64,000 nucleotides of DNA from JAUVKT01 sp036350795 (GCA_036350795.1 JAZBNV010000017.1:12129-76128); one strand, 5' to 3'. Counted from the first letter of the stretch, positions 22,713-32,557 are shown. Program-made: numbers and translations. The notes: generated by a model from the sequence alone, not told the origin.

Positions 22713-25370
22713 ATGGACTATAAGTTTGGGGAAATAGAGAAGAAATGGCAGAAGTACTGGGAGCTGAATAAAACCTTTAAAACCAGTGATGATCTTACAA
22801 ATCCGAAAAAGTTTTATATCCTGGATATGTTTCCCTATCCATCCGGTTCAGGCTTACATGTTGGTCACCCGGAGGGCTATACTGCTACAGATATAGTAGC
22901 CAGGTATAAGCGGATGAATGGTTTTAATGTGCTCAGACCTATGGGCTGGGATGCCTTTGGCCTGCCGGCCGAGCAATATGCAATGCAGACAGGTACACAT
23001 CCCTCGGTAACAACAAATAAGAATTGCGATACCTTTCGCCGCCAGATTAAAGAGCTGGGTCTGAGCTACGACTGGGACAGGGAAATTAATACCACCGATC
23101 CAAAATACTTTAAATGGACACAATGGATATTTACAAAACTTTATAATACCTGGTTCGATGAGCAGGCAGGAAAGGGACGTCCGGTCAGCGAGCTTGAGCT
23201 GCCTTCCGCGATTGAAAAAAAGGGAAAGGAAGCTGTGCGGGAGTATATTTCTTCCAAACGACTGGCTTATTATGATAATGCCCAGGTATGGTGGTGTAAG
23301 CATTGCAGAATAGTTTGTGCCAACGAGGAGGTACTTACCGACGGATCGCATGAAAAGTGTGGCAATACTGTAGAGAAGAAAGACCTTAAGCAATGGATGC
23401 TTCGTATTCCTCACTATGCAGAAAGGCTCCTGGAAGGGCTTGATGGACTGGATTGGGCAGAGGGAGTGAAGGATATGCAGCGCAACTGGATAGGCCGGTC
23501 CACCGGTGCTGAAGTGGATTTCGCCGTAGAGGGTATAAAAGAAAAACTAAGGGTATTTACCACCCGGCCCGATACCCTGTTCGGAGCCACCTATATGGTT
23601 ATTGCTCCCGAGCATTCGCTAACCCTGAGTATAGCTACCGGCGAGTATATGGATGCGGTTAAAGATTATATAAAAGCCACCGCTCTTAAATCTGATCTGG
23701 ATCGCACCGACCTGGCCAGGGATAAGACCGGAGTTTTTACGGGCCGCTATGCAAGAAACCCGGTTAATAATAAGAGAATCCCGATATGGGTAGCTGATTA
23801 TGTACTTACAGGCTATGGTACAGGAGCCATAATGGCCGTACCTGCACATGATACGCGCGACTTTGAATTCGCAGAAAAGTTCAGTCTTGATATAGCCTGT
23901 ATTATGGATCCGGATACGGATGATAATGCTCTCAGGGAACATATCCTGGAAGGGAAGGCATGCTGGACCGAGGATGGTAAATACATAAATTCTTCCGATG
24001 CCCAAACCGGACTTGATATAAACGGACTGTCAAAGGAGGAGGGGATAAAGACAACAATCAGCTGGCTGGAGGCCGGAAAGCTGGGGAGTGCCAAAGTAAA
24101 TTATAAACTGCGCGACTGGCTATTCAGTCGTCAGCGCTACTGGGGCGAACCATTTCCTGTAATACACTGGGAAGATGGGGAAATAGGGATTCTTGAAGAT
24201 GGTAAACTACCCCTTGAGCTACCTGAGATGGAAGATTACCACCCGGGAGATAATGGAGAATCACCCCTGGTAAATGCCCCGGACTGGCTTATGGTTGAAG
24301 ATGAGAAGGGGCGAAAGGGCAGAAGGGAAACAAATACAATGCCCCAGTGGGCAGGATCCTGCTGGTATTACCTGAGGTATATTGATCCTCTCAACGATGA
24401 TATGATATTCGACCCTGAAAAGGAAAAATACTGGATGCCGGTTGACCTCTACATTGGAGGGGCCGAGCACGCGGTTTTACATCTTCTTTACAGCCGTTTC
24501 TGGCATAAGGTTCTTTTTGATCTTGGCATAGTGTCGCACGACGAACCTTACCGGAAACTGTTTAACCAGGGCATGATCCTGGCCTTTGCCTATGAGACAG
24601 CAACGGGAGCCAAGGTTTCTGAGGACTTTGTTGAAGAGAAGGATGGCAGATTCTTCCATAAGGAAAGTGGAGAGGAGCTCAACCAGATAGTTGCCAAGAT
24701 GTCAAAGTCGCTTAAGAATGTTGTAAATCCGGATGATGTTGTAGAAAGATATGGAGCAGATTCACTCAGGTTGTACGAGATGTTTATGGGGCCGCTTGAG
24801 GCAACCAAGCCCTGGGATGAGAATGGAGTTAAGGGAGTTTTCGGCTTCCTTGCCCGTGCTTACAGGTTCTTTGCAAATCCTGAAAATATCTCTGAAGGTG
24901 ATGAAGACAGCGATATACTGAAGGCTCTTCACCAGGCTATAAAGAAGCTTAGCTCTGATATTGAAAACCTCAGGTTTAATACAGCCATATCTGCATTGAT
25001 GATATTTACAAATGCAGCTACGAAGAAGGGGAAGGTAACAAAAGAAACAGCAATGACTTTTGCACGGCTGCTCTCTCCCTTTGCTCCACACCTGGCCGAA
25101 GAACTCTGGGAATTATACGGAAACACAGATACCATTACATACTCTGAATGGCCACAGCTCGATGAAAGCGTATTGGAAGAAGAAGCTTTCGAATACCCGG
25201 TATCTTTCAATGGCAAACTCAGGTTCAGGATAGTGCTCCCTGTATCTATGTCGCCCGGCGAAATCGAAAAGGCAGTGCTTGAAGACCCAAGATCGGAGAA
25301 ATGGCTTGGAGAGAGCGGACCGAGAAAAGTAATTGTAGTGCCCAAAAGAATTGTGAACCTGGTGGTATGA
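22713..25370 (+). CDS. leuS: Leucyl-tRNA synthetase
   Basis: 885 residues, class I. The HIGH-type motif is in FPYPSGSGLHVGHPEGYTAT. The editing (CP1) domain holds TTRPDTLFGATYMV and DFEFAEKF. The KMSKS loop is intact in VAKMSKSLKNVVNPDD, with an anticodon-binding helical domain to the C-terminus. It charges tRNA-Leu and edits mis-charged products. The stop codon overlaps the start of the M23 lipoprotein gene (ATGA). Confidence 0.97.
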   Translation: MDYKFGEIEKKWQKYWELNKTFKTSDDLTNPKKFYILDMFPYPSGSGLHVGHPEGYTATDIVARYKRMNGFNVLRPMGWDAFGLPAEQYAMQTGTHPSVTTNKNCDTFRRQIKELGLSYDWDREINTTDPKYFKWTQWIFTKLYNTWFDEQAGKGRPVSELELPSAIEKKGKEAVREYISSKRLAYYDNAQVWWCKHCRIVCANEEVLTDGSHEKCGNTVEKKDLKQWMLRIPHYAERLLEGLDGLDWAEGVKDMQRNWIGRSTGAEVDFAVEGIKEKLRVFTTRPDTLFGATYMVIAPEHSLTLSIATGEYMDAVKDYIKATALKSDLDRTDLARDKTGVFTGRYARNPVNNKRIPIWVADYVLTGYGTGAIMAVPAHDTRDFEFAEKFSLDIACIMDPDTDDNALREHILEGKACWTEDGKYINSSDAQTGLDINGLSKEEGIKTTISWLEAGKLGSAKVNYKLRDWLFSRQRYWGEPFPVIHWEDGEIGILEDGKLPLELPEMEDYHPGDNGESPLVNAPDWLMVEDEKGRKGRRETNTMPQWAGSCWYYLRYIDPLNDDMIFDPEKEKYWMPVDLYIGGAEHAVLHLLYSRFWHKVLFDLGIVSHDEPYRKLFNQGMILAFAYETATGAKVSEDFVEEKDGRFFHKESGEELNQIVAKMSKSLKNVVNPDDVVERYGADSLRLYEMFMGPLEATKPWDENGVKGVFGFLARAYRFFANPENISEGDEDSDILKALHQAIKKLSSDIENLRFNTAISALMIFTNAATKKGKVTKETAMTFARLLSPFAPHLAEELWELYGNTDTITYSEWPQLDESVLEEEAFEYPVSFNGKLRFRIVLPVSMSPGEIEKAVLEDPRSEKWLGESGPRKVIVVPKRIVNLVV

Positions 25371-26608
25371 TGATATTTCAGAACCTTAATATGCCGATTG
25401 CCCTCTTAGCGGCTTTTCTGATTATTTCTGGCTGTGACACTTACATTAAGCCGGAAGTTCTCCCTGAAAGCAGGTCTGATACACTGGTTGCAGAAATGCC
25501 CCCTGTACTAACATTTTACGGACTCGATACAACAGGCTATATTGTTCAGAGTGGCAGGATAAGAAGGAACCAGTTTATTTCGGAGATTCTTGGTGACTAT
25601 GGTATCGCTTATTCTGACCTGAATACAGTGATGAATAATTCACGAGAGACACTTGATGTAAGGAATATTAAAGCAGGGAAATCCTATTTCCTGCTGCTTA
25701 GCGGCGACTCTCTTATGAAGGCAGATTACCTTATTTACAGGGATGATCCCGTAACCAGTTATATCTTCGACTTTAAAGATTCCTTAAATATCTCCAGGTT
25801 TGAGAGGGAGACTAAGCTGGAACTCAGGTATTCAGCAGGCACCATTGAGACTTCGCTGTGGAACTCGATGAAGGAGTCGGGTTATAATCCTGTACTGGCT
25901 GTCGAACTGTCGGAGCTCTATGCATGGACAATAGATTTCTTTGGTCTGCAGAAGGGCGATCGCTACAAGATAATTTATGAGGAAGAGTTTATGGATACCC
26001 TGTCAATGGGGATACGTAAGATTCATGCTGCCTGGTTCGAGCATGCGGGAGAGCAGTTCTATGCCATTCCTATGATCCAGGACAGTACGGAATCATTTTT
26101 TGATCTCGAAGGAAACAGCCTCAGAAAAGCTTTCCTTAAGGCGCCCCTCAGGTTTTCACGAATAAGCTCCAGGTATTCCAATTCAAGAATGCATCCTGTT
26201 TTAAGAATCCGCAGGCCTCATCATGGAGTGGATTATGCTGCTGCAGTTGGAACACCGGTTTATGCTATTGGCGACGGAAGGGTAACCAGGGCTTCATATG
26301 ATCAGAATAACGGTCGCATCGTGAAGATTCAGCATAACAGTGTATACGCAACGGCCTACCTTCATCTTAGCCGCTTTGGGACGGGAGTGGCACCGGGGAA
26401 GTATGTAAAGCAGGGCGACATAATCGGCTATGTTGGAAGCAGCGGATTATCTACCGGGCCACACCTGGATTTCCGCTTTTACAAGAACGGTTATGCCGTG
26501 GATCCGCTAAAGGTTGAAGCACCACCTGTAGAGCCTGTATCTGATGAAAACCGTGAAAAATTTGACAGAATCAGCTTTACTTACAAAAGTCTGCTCGACT
26601 CTTTCTGA
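25367..26608 (+). CDS. M23-family peptidoglycan endopeptidase lipoprotein
   Basis: About 413 residues from the ATG overlapping the leuS stop. The lipobox ISGC puts it on a membrane facing the periplasm. A helical/OapA-like middle region is followed by a C-terminal LytM/M23 domain. The first zinc site is HHGVD (about residue 285) and the glycine-rich core is YVKQGDIIGYVGSSG. The final motif is GPHLDFRFY, where HxH is expected: the last zinc ligand His is replaced by Asp. Asp can ligate zinc, so it may still be active. It cleaves peptide cross-links or activates amidases. Confidence 0.88.
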   Translation: MMIFQNLNMPIALLAAFLIISGCDTYIKPEVLPESRSDTLVAEMPPVLTFYGLDTTGYIVQSGRIRRNQFISEILGDYGIAYSDLNTVMNNSRETLDVRNIKAGKSYFLLLSGDSLMKADYLIYRDDPVTSYIFDFKDSLNISRFERETKLELRYSAGTIETSLWNSMKESGYNPVLAVELSELYAWTIDFFGLQKGDRYKIIYEEEFMDTLSMGIRKIHAAWFEHAGEQFYAIPMIQDSTESFFDLEGNSLRKAFLKAPLRFSRISSRYSNSRMHPVLRIRRPHHGVDYAAAVGTPVYAIGDGRVTRASYDQNNGRIVKIQHNSVYATAYLHLSRFGTGVAPGKYVKQGDIIGYVGSSGLSTGPHLDFRFYKNGYAVDPLKVEAPPVEPVSDENREKFDRISFTYKSLLDSF

Positions 26609-26621
26609 GGGATTTATCCTG

Positions 26622-27632
26622 CTATTCGAAAACAGCACTCTCCCTTAAATCATCTATAAAGCCGGCATCCATCCAGTATATTGAGGGGTTCCCTGATTCG
26701 GGTTTATTATGTTCGCTTATAAGGTATTCGTAGGTAAGTTTTTCAGGCTTATCTGCAAGTCGCCTCGACATAAAGAACAGCACTTTCCCATCCCGGGTTA
26801 CATAGGCTGAATACTCAAAAGTATCAGGTGTATTTACTTTATCTCCCATATTTATCGGCTGACTCCAGTTGTCGTTTTCGTCTCTGAAAACAATATAATA
26901 ATCGGTACCTCCGTAACTGTCTTCCCTTCCCACTGTAGGTACAATAATATAGCTTTCATCCTGGGCAATAAAGGCATTATAGTGATTGAGTCCGCAGTTT
27001 ACCTGCTCAGGAAGCTTTTCCGGCTCCTGGTACCTGCCCTCTATAAGCCTCGACCTGTAAATATAGGCTGTTTGTGAGTTTTCGTCGTTCCGTGTAAAAT
27101 ACAGTGTGCCATCATTTGTGAGCGATGGATAAAACTCCGGTTTGCTTGTGTTTACAGGGGGCCCAAGATTATAAGGCTCGCTCCAGTCATCGCCAAGCCG
27201 GTCCATAACCCAGATATCCTGCTGTCCATATTCAACTCCCAGTGCTGAATCGGGCCTGTTCGAAAGGAAGAAGAACTTGCTTCCGTCAGCATTTATTGCT
27301 GGTTCAATATTCATATAATCAGGGTTCTGCATCTGCTTCATAACTTCCGGTTTCGACCATACTCCGTCTGTTTTCTTCGAAACAAGAATTGTATAATACC
27401 GCGAGCTCCTGGCTCCAAAATATAACTCATTACCATCGGGAGTAATAGCTACGTCCCTTGTCTGGTATCCGTTTGAGACGATCCCGGGTGCAAATAACTC
27501 CGGGTCAGCACCCGGCAGGGGTTTACCCATATAAGGTCCCTGCTTGCTTATTATTTCTCCTCCATTCTTAATGCAGGCAAATAATGATATCAGTGCAATA
27601 CCGAGATAAATGTAAATTATTTTCCTTTTCAT
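26622..27632 (-). CDS. PD40/TolB-type beta-propeller lipoprotein
   Basis: 336 residues with a lipobox-like SLFAC. Repeated propeller blades carry the PD40 pattern: VAITPDGNELYFGAR, PAINADGSKFFFLSNRP, PSLTNDGTLYFTRN, AYVTRDGKVLFFMSRR. It is exported and membrane-anchored; such propellers bind proteins or glycans. It is convergent with the M23 gene (13 bases apart) and divergent from the DUF5916 gene. No partner gene gives its role. Confidence 0.8.
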   Translation of the reverse strand: MKRKIIYIYLGIALISLFACIKNGGEIISKQGPYMGKPLPGADPELFAPGIVSNGYQTRDVAITPDGNELYFGARSSRYYTILVSKKTDGVWSKPEVMKQMQNPDYMNIEPAINADGSKFFFLSNRPDSALGVEYGQQDIWVMDRLGDDWSEPYNLGPPVNTSKPEFYPSLTNDGTLYFTRNDENSQTAYIYRSRLIEGRYQEPEKLPEQVNCGLNHYNAFIAQDESYIIVPTVGREDSYGGTDYYIVFRDENDNWSQPINMGDKVNTPDTFEYSAYVTRDGKVLFFMSRRLADKPEKLTYEYLISEHNKPESGNPSIYWMDAGFIDDLRESAVFE

Positions 27633-27858
27633 GGCTGTCCGTTTGTCTGGTTTACTATTATGACCGTTGGCCTGTTTTATACCCTATTGTTTATTTTGCG
27701 ACCCTTCCTTCTCCTGGCTTCATGAGTTATTATTACAATCCGAAGCAGACCTCAGGTTCTCTTTTTTACCTGATATAGATCATATTATACAATATATTAA
27801 ACTTATTATATTGTGCTCCGATGAATGGAAAAATTATCAGACAAAGCTTATTCTTATT

Positions 27859-30015
27859 ATGAAAGGACCAGTTTTACTTGCTTTTTTGCTTACGACCGGT
27901 GTTGGCATCTTTGCCCAGGATGATAGTCCGCTGCTGCCGGCGAAGATCTCAAATCCACCTGTAATAGATGGTGTTCTTGACGACCAGGTATGGAAGGATG
28001 CACCCATGGTTACGGGCTTTAAGACTTTTTCTCCTGATTATGGACTGGATATGAGCCAGAAGACCAATGTTTTTATGCTCTATGATGAGGAGAACCTCTA
28101 TTTTGCCTTTGAATGCTATGATAGTGAAGTAAACAAGCTTAAGGCATCTGTAAATGCCCGCGACAATATCCAGGCCGATGACTGGATATGCATTAACCTG
28201 GATAGTTTTAACGATCACCAGAGCCTCTATGCCTTTTATGTAAATCCGCACGGAATACAGGCCGACAGTCGCTTCTCTGGTGGAAAGGAAGATGCGAGTG
28301 TGGATTTTGTATGGTATAGTTCGGGTAAGATATATGATGATCTGTACAGGGTGGAGATTCAGATTCCGCTCAAGAGTATCAGGTTCAGCAACAAGGAACC
28401 GGTTGAGATGGCAGTCTTTTTTGAAAGGAAGATCAGCAGGGAAGCAGTTCAGGGCTCATACCCTGCCATGGATCCTGCCAGGGGAATGGCATTCCTCACC
28501 CAGATGAAGCCTATGATTTATAATAAGGTAAGGCATTATAAGCTTTTTGAGCTGCTGCCTGCTTTTACCTATACATACCGTGATATTCAGTCTGAGGGTG
28601 AGATGCGGAAAGATATCAGGTCGCCAAAGCCAAGTCTTACACTAAAATATGGTATTACATCGCAATTGATACTTGATGGTACACTGAATCCTGATTTCAG
28701 CCAGGTCGAAGCTGATGCAGGCCAGGTGGATGTTAATCTGAGGTATAAAATCTTTTACCCCGAAAAAAGACCATTCTTCCTGGAGGGGCATGAGAACTTT
28801 AACATTGCTGCAACCAGGGCCGATGAGCACGATCCTGTAAACACACTTTTGCACACGCGTTCGATAATTAATCCACTTACGGGTATTAAGCTTTCAGGAA
28901 AGGCCGGCGAAAGGATGACGATTGCAGCCTTGTATGCACTCGACAGGGTAGATAACGATGGACAGGAAAGCATAATGGCGCATTTCCCGATCCTGAGGAT
29001 GAAGTACAGCCTGGCCCGCGACAGCTACCTGGGAGGGATGTATACCGGCCGTGAAATGGATACAACCAGCAACAGGGTTGCCGGACTGGATGGCCAGGTA
29101 AGGGTTGGCAAGGGCTCATCAATTTTATATAATGCCTTTTTGAGCAGTACTGTCAGGTCTCCCGGTGCCAGTCCACTGCAGGGACATATGCTCTCTGCAG
29201 AGTTTGAGCACGACAGTCGTAATATTGCATATTCTGTAGGGGCTAAGAGCATATCAGAGGATTTTAATGCAGAAACAGGTTTTATTAACCGCGATGGGAT
29301 AGATTATTTAAAAGTACTCGTGAAGCCCAGGTTCTATCCCGGATCTGATTTTATACAGAGAGTGGATGTTGAGGCTTTTTCGAAGGCTACGCGCGACAGG
29401 AGATACGAAATGTGGGAGACGGTAGATCATCTTGCTTCATGGATATTTTTCAGGGGCTCTACCTATATTAAGCTTAAGGCAGAATATTCGACCGAGGTTT
29501 TTCTTGGCGAGAGATTTAAAACGGGAGGTTTTCACGGGCTGCTTAGTTCGCAGATAGGTAAAAAACTCAATACGGCTTTCCTTTACCAGCGACTGGGATC
29601 AATTAATTACAGCGCCGACCCCTTCCAGGGAATCTCTAACCATGTAATGCTAATGGCAGGATACAAACCATCTGAGAAATTGCACCTTGACTTTAGCTAC
29701 AGGTATTCTGATCTTAAAGCAGTTGATACAGGCGAACAGGAATATAATTACTCTATTGCCAGGGGAAAAGTTACCTACCAGCTTAATAAATACTTTTTTG
29801 TAAGGGCTATCAGCGAGTATAACAGTTACAGGGAAAATCTCCTGACTGATTTCCTTGCATCTTTTACATGGATTCCGGGGACAGTTGTTTACCTGGGATA
29901 TGGTTCTGTATATGACAGGGTAATGTGGGATGGAGGACAGTATTCTCCTGCTGAGAAATTCCTGGAAACTACGAGGGGATTTTTCTTTAAAGCCTCATAT
30001 ATGTATCGTTTTTAG
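27859..30015 (+). CDS. DUF5916 outer-membrane protein with N-terminal CBM9-like domain
   Basis: About 718 residues from ATG 27859, chosen because MKGPVLLAFLLTTGVGIFAQ is a good signal peptide and the upstream frame is not. Residues about 25-200 form a carbohydrate-binding family 9-like domain (PPVIDGVLDDQVWKDAP). The rest alternates polar and hydrophobic strands like a beta-barrel and ends in the aromatic ASYMYRF, the outer-membrane insertion signal. The family is common in Bacteroidota; its substrate is unknown. It is monocistronic. Confidence 0.82.
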   Translation: MKGPVLLAFLLTTGVGIFAQDDSPLLPAKISNPPVIDGVLDDQVWKDAPMVTGFKTFSPDYGLDMSQKTNVFMLYDEENLYFAFECYDSEVNKLKASVNARDNIQADDWICINLDSFNDHQSLYAFYVNPHGIQADSRFSGGKEDASVDFVWYSSGKIYDDLYRVEIQIPLKSIRFSNKEPVEMAVFFERKISREAVQGSYPAMDPARGMAFLTQMKPMIYNKVRHYKLFELLPAFTYTYRDIQSEGEMRKDIRSPKPSLTLKYGITSQLILDGTLNPDFSQVEADAGQVDVNLRYKIFYPEKRPFFLEGHENFNIAATRADEHDPVNTLLHTRSIINPLTGIKLSGKAGERMTIAALYALDRVDNDGQESIMAHFPILRMKYSLARDSYLGGMYTGREMDTTSNRVAGLDGQVRVGKGSSILYNAFLSSTVRSPGASPLQGHMLSAEFEHDSRNIAYSVGAKSISEDFNAETGFINRDGIDYLKVLVKPRFYPGSDFIQRVDVEAFSKATRDRRYEMWETVDHLASWIFFRGSTYIKLKAEYSTEVFLGERFKTGGFHGLLSSQIGKKLNTAFLYQRLGSINYSADPFQGISNHVMLMAGYKPSEKLHLDFSYRYSDLKAVDTGEQEYNYSIARGKVTYQLNKYFFVRAISEYNSYRENLLTDFLASFTWIPGTVVYLGYGSVYDRVMWDGGQYSPAEKFLETTRGFFFKASYMYRF

Positions 30016-30021
30016 TGGCCC

Positions 30022-30100
30022 TGTCATTCCTGCAAAAGCAGAATCCTGTACGAATTGGTACTGCCCTGACATAGAGATTTCTGCTTTCGCAGGAATGACA
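30022..30100. repeat. REP/MITE-like palindromic element
   Basis: A 22-base left arm starting TGTCATTCCTGC (30022-30043) and its reverse complement with one mismatch (30079-30100) enclose 35 bases. The arm has the look of a dispersed intergenic repeat with the core CATTCCTGCNAAAGCAG. It lies directly after the DUF5916 stop codon. Only one full copy is in the window. Confidence 0.7.
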
Positions 30101-30114
30101 ATAATGGTGTAAAT

Positions 30115-30146
30115 AAAAAAGGTGCCCTGTTAGGAGCACCTTTTTA
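30115..30146. terminator. Bidirectional intrinsic terminator
   Basis: AAAAAGGTGC (30116-30125) pairs with GCACCTTTTT (30136-30145) around a 10-base loop. It serves the DUF5916 gene from the left and the ExbD operon from the right. Confidence 0.88.
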
Positions 30147-30164
30147 TATTGAGGTTGACAGACA

Positions 30165-30650
30165 CTATTTCATATGTCTGATTTCGTCAACATTAGTATT
30201 GGCATACATGATTTTCAGTGCATTTGCACGCCTGAGAGCCTGCTTGACATCAACAACAATACCCATCTTGGTTGCTTTGTCGATCTTAAGTGAGACAAGC
30301 ATCTTACTTTTTTCTGTTTCGTCAAGTGATTCTCTTTCCTGTGCAATAAAGTCCTGAATATCGTCTACCTCTTTAAATGCATCGTTTAGCTGTATTTTTG
30401 GCTCAGAGCCAAATGTGGCACGAAGGTTCTGGAGTGGCTGGCCGATATAAACAAAACTTGCCAGTGATTTCTTCTCCAGTTTCTTACCCTGTGTAGCTTC
30501 AGGCACTGTAACTCCGATTTTAAGTTCCACTTCTCTCATAACTGTAGTAGTCATAAAGAAGAACAGAAGCATAAAAACAATATCCGGCAGTGAGGCAGTG
30601 TTTATTTTGCCCACACCTGATTTCCCGGTACTTCTTTTAAATTTACTCAT
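30165..30650 (-). CDS. ExbD/TolR-family proton-motor protein (second copy)
   Basis: 161 residues. One membrane segment near residues 20-40 contains the conserved proton-carrying Asp in SLPDIVFMLLFFFMTTT, followed by a periplasmic domain. It works with a TolQ/ExbB-type channel to turn proton flow into movement across the periplasm. It is the last gene of a four-gene leftward operon and lies 1 base after the other exbD gene, from which it differs considerably. Confidence 0.9.
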   Translation of the reverse strand: MSKFKRSTGKSGVGKINTASLPDIVFMLLFFFMTTTVMREVELKIGVTVPEATQGKKLEKKSLASFVYIGQPLQNLRATFGSEPKIQLNDAFKEVDDIQDFIAQERESLDETEKSKMLVSLKIDKATKMGIVVDVKQALRRANALKIMYANTNVDEIRHMK

Positions 30651-30651
30651 C

Positions 30652-31236
30652 TTAGTTACCTCCTATTTTCTTAGGTTCTGCTTCAGATATAGGCACTTTA
30701 TAATAATCATCAACTGCCTTCATCTGTTCTTCGCTCAGGTCGTCATATTCCAGACCCCAGGTGGAAAGCGCTAACTCATTTTTGAGCTCATCCCTTGCAG
30801 CCAGAAGCTCATTCTGCACAGCAAGGTAAACTCCATAGGTTGTCCCAAGGTCGTTCTGCAATGATATTACAGCGTTCTTATGTGCCCGGATTATTCCGAA
30901 AAACGGAACCTGTTTATCAATCATCTCCGGCATATCTGCTGCCTCATTTGGATTATCTATAAATTCCCTGGTAATTGCCCGGAGTTCTCCCAGCTGGATA
31001 ACTTCTCCTTCTACCTGGATAAAGTCATCTTTATTTACAAGAACCTCCAGAATATTTCGTTCATTAATCTGCTGATCATCATCCTTTTGCTCATTAGGAT
31101 CCTGTATTGGAGGCAATTGACGCAAAAGACCTGTATCTGAATCCATGGTAGTTGTTACCAGGAAAAAGATAAGCAGGAGGAATGCGATGTCGGCCATCGA
31201 TCCGGCATTAATTTCCTGTACTTCCCTTTTTGCCAT
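30652..31236 (-). CDS. ExbD/TolR-family proton-motor protein (first copy)
   Basis: 194 residues. The membrane helix carries the key Asp in SMADIAFLLLIFFLVTTT; a large periplasmic domain follows. It is longer than usual for ExbD and has an acidic insertion (IQDPNEQKDDDQQ). Second of the pair that probably forms a heterodimer under the TolQ-like channel encoded upstream in the same operon. Confidence 0.9.
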   Translation of the reverse strand: MAKREVQEINAGSMADIAFLLLIFFLVTTTMDSDTGLLRQLPPIQDPNEQKDDDQQINERNILEVLVNKDDFIQVEGEVIQLGELRAITREFIDNPNEAADMPEMIDKQVPFFGIIRAHKNAVISLQNDLGTTYGVYLAVQNELLAARDELKNELALSTWGLEYDDLSEEQMKAVDDYYKVPISEAEPKKIGGN

Positions 31237-31274
31237 TTTAGTTAATTTTTGTCCCTAAAAGGGAATTAGTATAT

Positions 31275-31736
31275 CTATCTCTTAAACAGTCTTGAAACAG
31301 CTGAAAATACTATTGCCAGGAAGGCCAGTCCAGCCAGCATATAGGCTGTAAACATAACAGTATCAACAAACTTCAATGTGCTTGGCACGTTATCTTTCCC
31401 GTCGTAAAAAGGCATATTAAGTACAGTGTCGTCAGCAAGGAGATAAGCAACAACAATAATCAGAACTCCTCCCACCAGCGAAACAAGTGTTTTCTTGCCT
31501 CCCTTTGGATTTACAATAAAATTAATTATTGAGAATACGACTGTAATTCCTGCAGTTACGAAGAAAAGTATATAAGCCCAAACAAGAAAAGACTGTGTAA
31601 TAAGCGGCTCCTCAAGCCTTGTACCTGCTGTTTCGGGTTTAACGTCTCCCATGTAAAATATAAGGGCGAAAACCACTGTAACAGCCATAAGGACCCATGT
31701 AAGGATCTGTAATATCTTACTTGTTGTATTGGACAT
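31275..31736 (-). CDS. Four-helix membrane protein of the TolQ/ExbD operon
   Basis: 153 residues with four predicted membrane helices (about 7-30, 48-72, 80-100, 122-148) and few polar surfaces. It lies between the TolQ-like and ExbD genes (5 and 38 bases). I do not recognise the family; its position suggests an accessory subunit of the motor complex. Confidence 0.65.
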   Translation of the reverse strand: MSNTTSKILQILTWVLMAVTVVFALIFYMGDVKPETAGTRLEEPLITQSFLVWAYILFFVTAGITVVFSIINFIVNPKGGKKTLVSLVGGVLIIVVAYLLADDTVLNMPFYDGKDNVPSTLKFVDTVMFTAYMLAGLAFLAIVFSAVSRLFKR

Positions 31737-31741
31737 AGTTA

Positions 31742-32557
31742 CTATTTTTTAAGGTTGTGTTTAACCAACAGGTCGATAAGTGTAATAGAAGAGTCTTCCA
31801 TCTGGTTGGTCAGAGCATCAACTCTTGAAAGGATATAGTTATAAAAAACCTGCAGTATAACAGCAACTATAAGACCTGATACAGTAGTAATAAGCGCTAT
31901 TTTAATACCTCCTGCAACAAGACCTGCAGATACGTTACCTGCTTCCTCAATCTTGTCAAATGCGTCAATCATACCAATTACGGTACCCATGAAACCAAGC
32001 ATAGGGGCAATGGCGATAAAGAGTGAGATCCAGGAGAGGTTCTTCTCCATCAGACCCATCTGAACGCTTCCGTAGGCAATAACTGACTTTTCTGCCATTT
32101 CAACGCCTTCGTCAACCCTGTCAAGGCCCTGGTAGAAGATACTTGCAACCGGTCCGCGGGTGTTACGGCAAATTTCTTTTGCTGCGTCAACACCTCCGTC
32201 TTCAAGCGCTTCCTCTATCTTTTTGAGTAGCTTGTCGGTATTTGTTGTGGCAAGGTTCAGGTAAATAATTCTCTCGATGGCTATTGCCAGACCAAGAATA
32301 AGGGTAAGAAGTACAGCGCCCATAAATGATGCACCACCTTCTACGAATTTAATCTTAATCTGCTTGTGCAATTCACTACCACCCTGATCTTCTGCAGCAG
32401 GCTCCATATCTTCTTCCACTACAGCAGCAGCTTCAGTTACCTGCTCTATAGCAGTTGTGTCGTCTTGTGTGTTCTGTGGCTCGTCCTGAGCAAAAGAATT
32501 AACAGACGCTCCAAGAAGCATCCCAAACACAGCTACAATTGCAAATAGTTTTTTCAT
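31742..32557 (-). CDS. MotA/TolQ/ExbB proton channel family protein
   Basis: 271 residues. It starts with a cleavable-looking signal (to about residue 24), then an acidic Gln/Glu/Ala linker and the three-helix channel core. Conserved parts are ERIIYLNLAT, ISLFIAIAPMLGFMGTVIGMIDAFD and GLVAGGIKIALITTVSGLIVAVILQ. It conducts protons and energises the two ExbD proteins encoded downstream. The extra N-terminal extension is common in this phylum. No tonB gene is in the window. Confidence 0.92.
   Translation of the reverse strand: MKKLFAIVAVFGMLLGASVNSFAQDEPQNTQDDTTAIEQVTEAAAVVEEDMEPAAEDQGGSELHKQIKIKFVEGGASFMGAVLLTLILGLAIAIERIIYLNLATTNTDKLLKKIEEALEDGGVDAAKEICRNTRGPVASIFYQGLDRVDEGVEMAEKSVIAYGSVQMGLMEKNLSWISLFIAIAPMLGFMGTVIGMIDAFDKIEEAGNVSAGLVAGGIKIALITTVSGLIVAVILQVFYNYILSRVDALTNQMEDSSITLIDLLVKHNLKK

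Noticed and set aside
22854..23414. 186-residue minus-strand ORF inside leuS
   Set aside because: Antisense to catalytic motifs of leuS; no family recognised.
25301..25366. N-terminal extension of the M23 lipoprotein
   Set aside because: The extension overlaps leuS by 66 more bases and would bury the lipoprotein signal; ATG 25367 gives a proper signal and lipobox.
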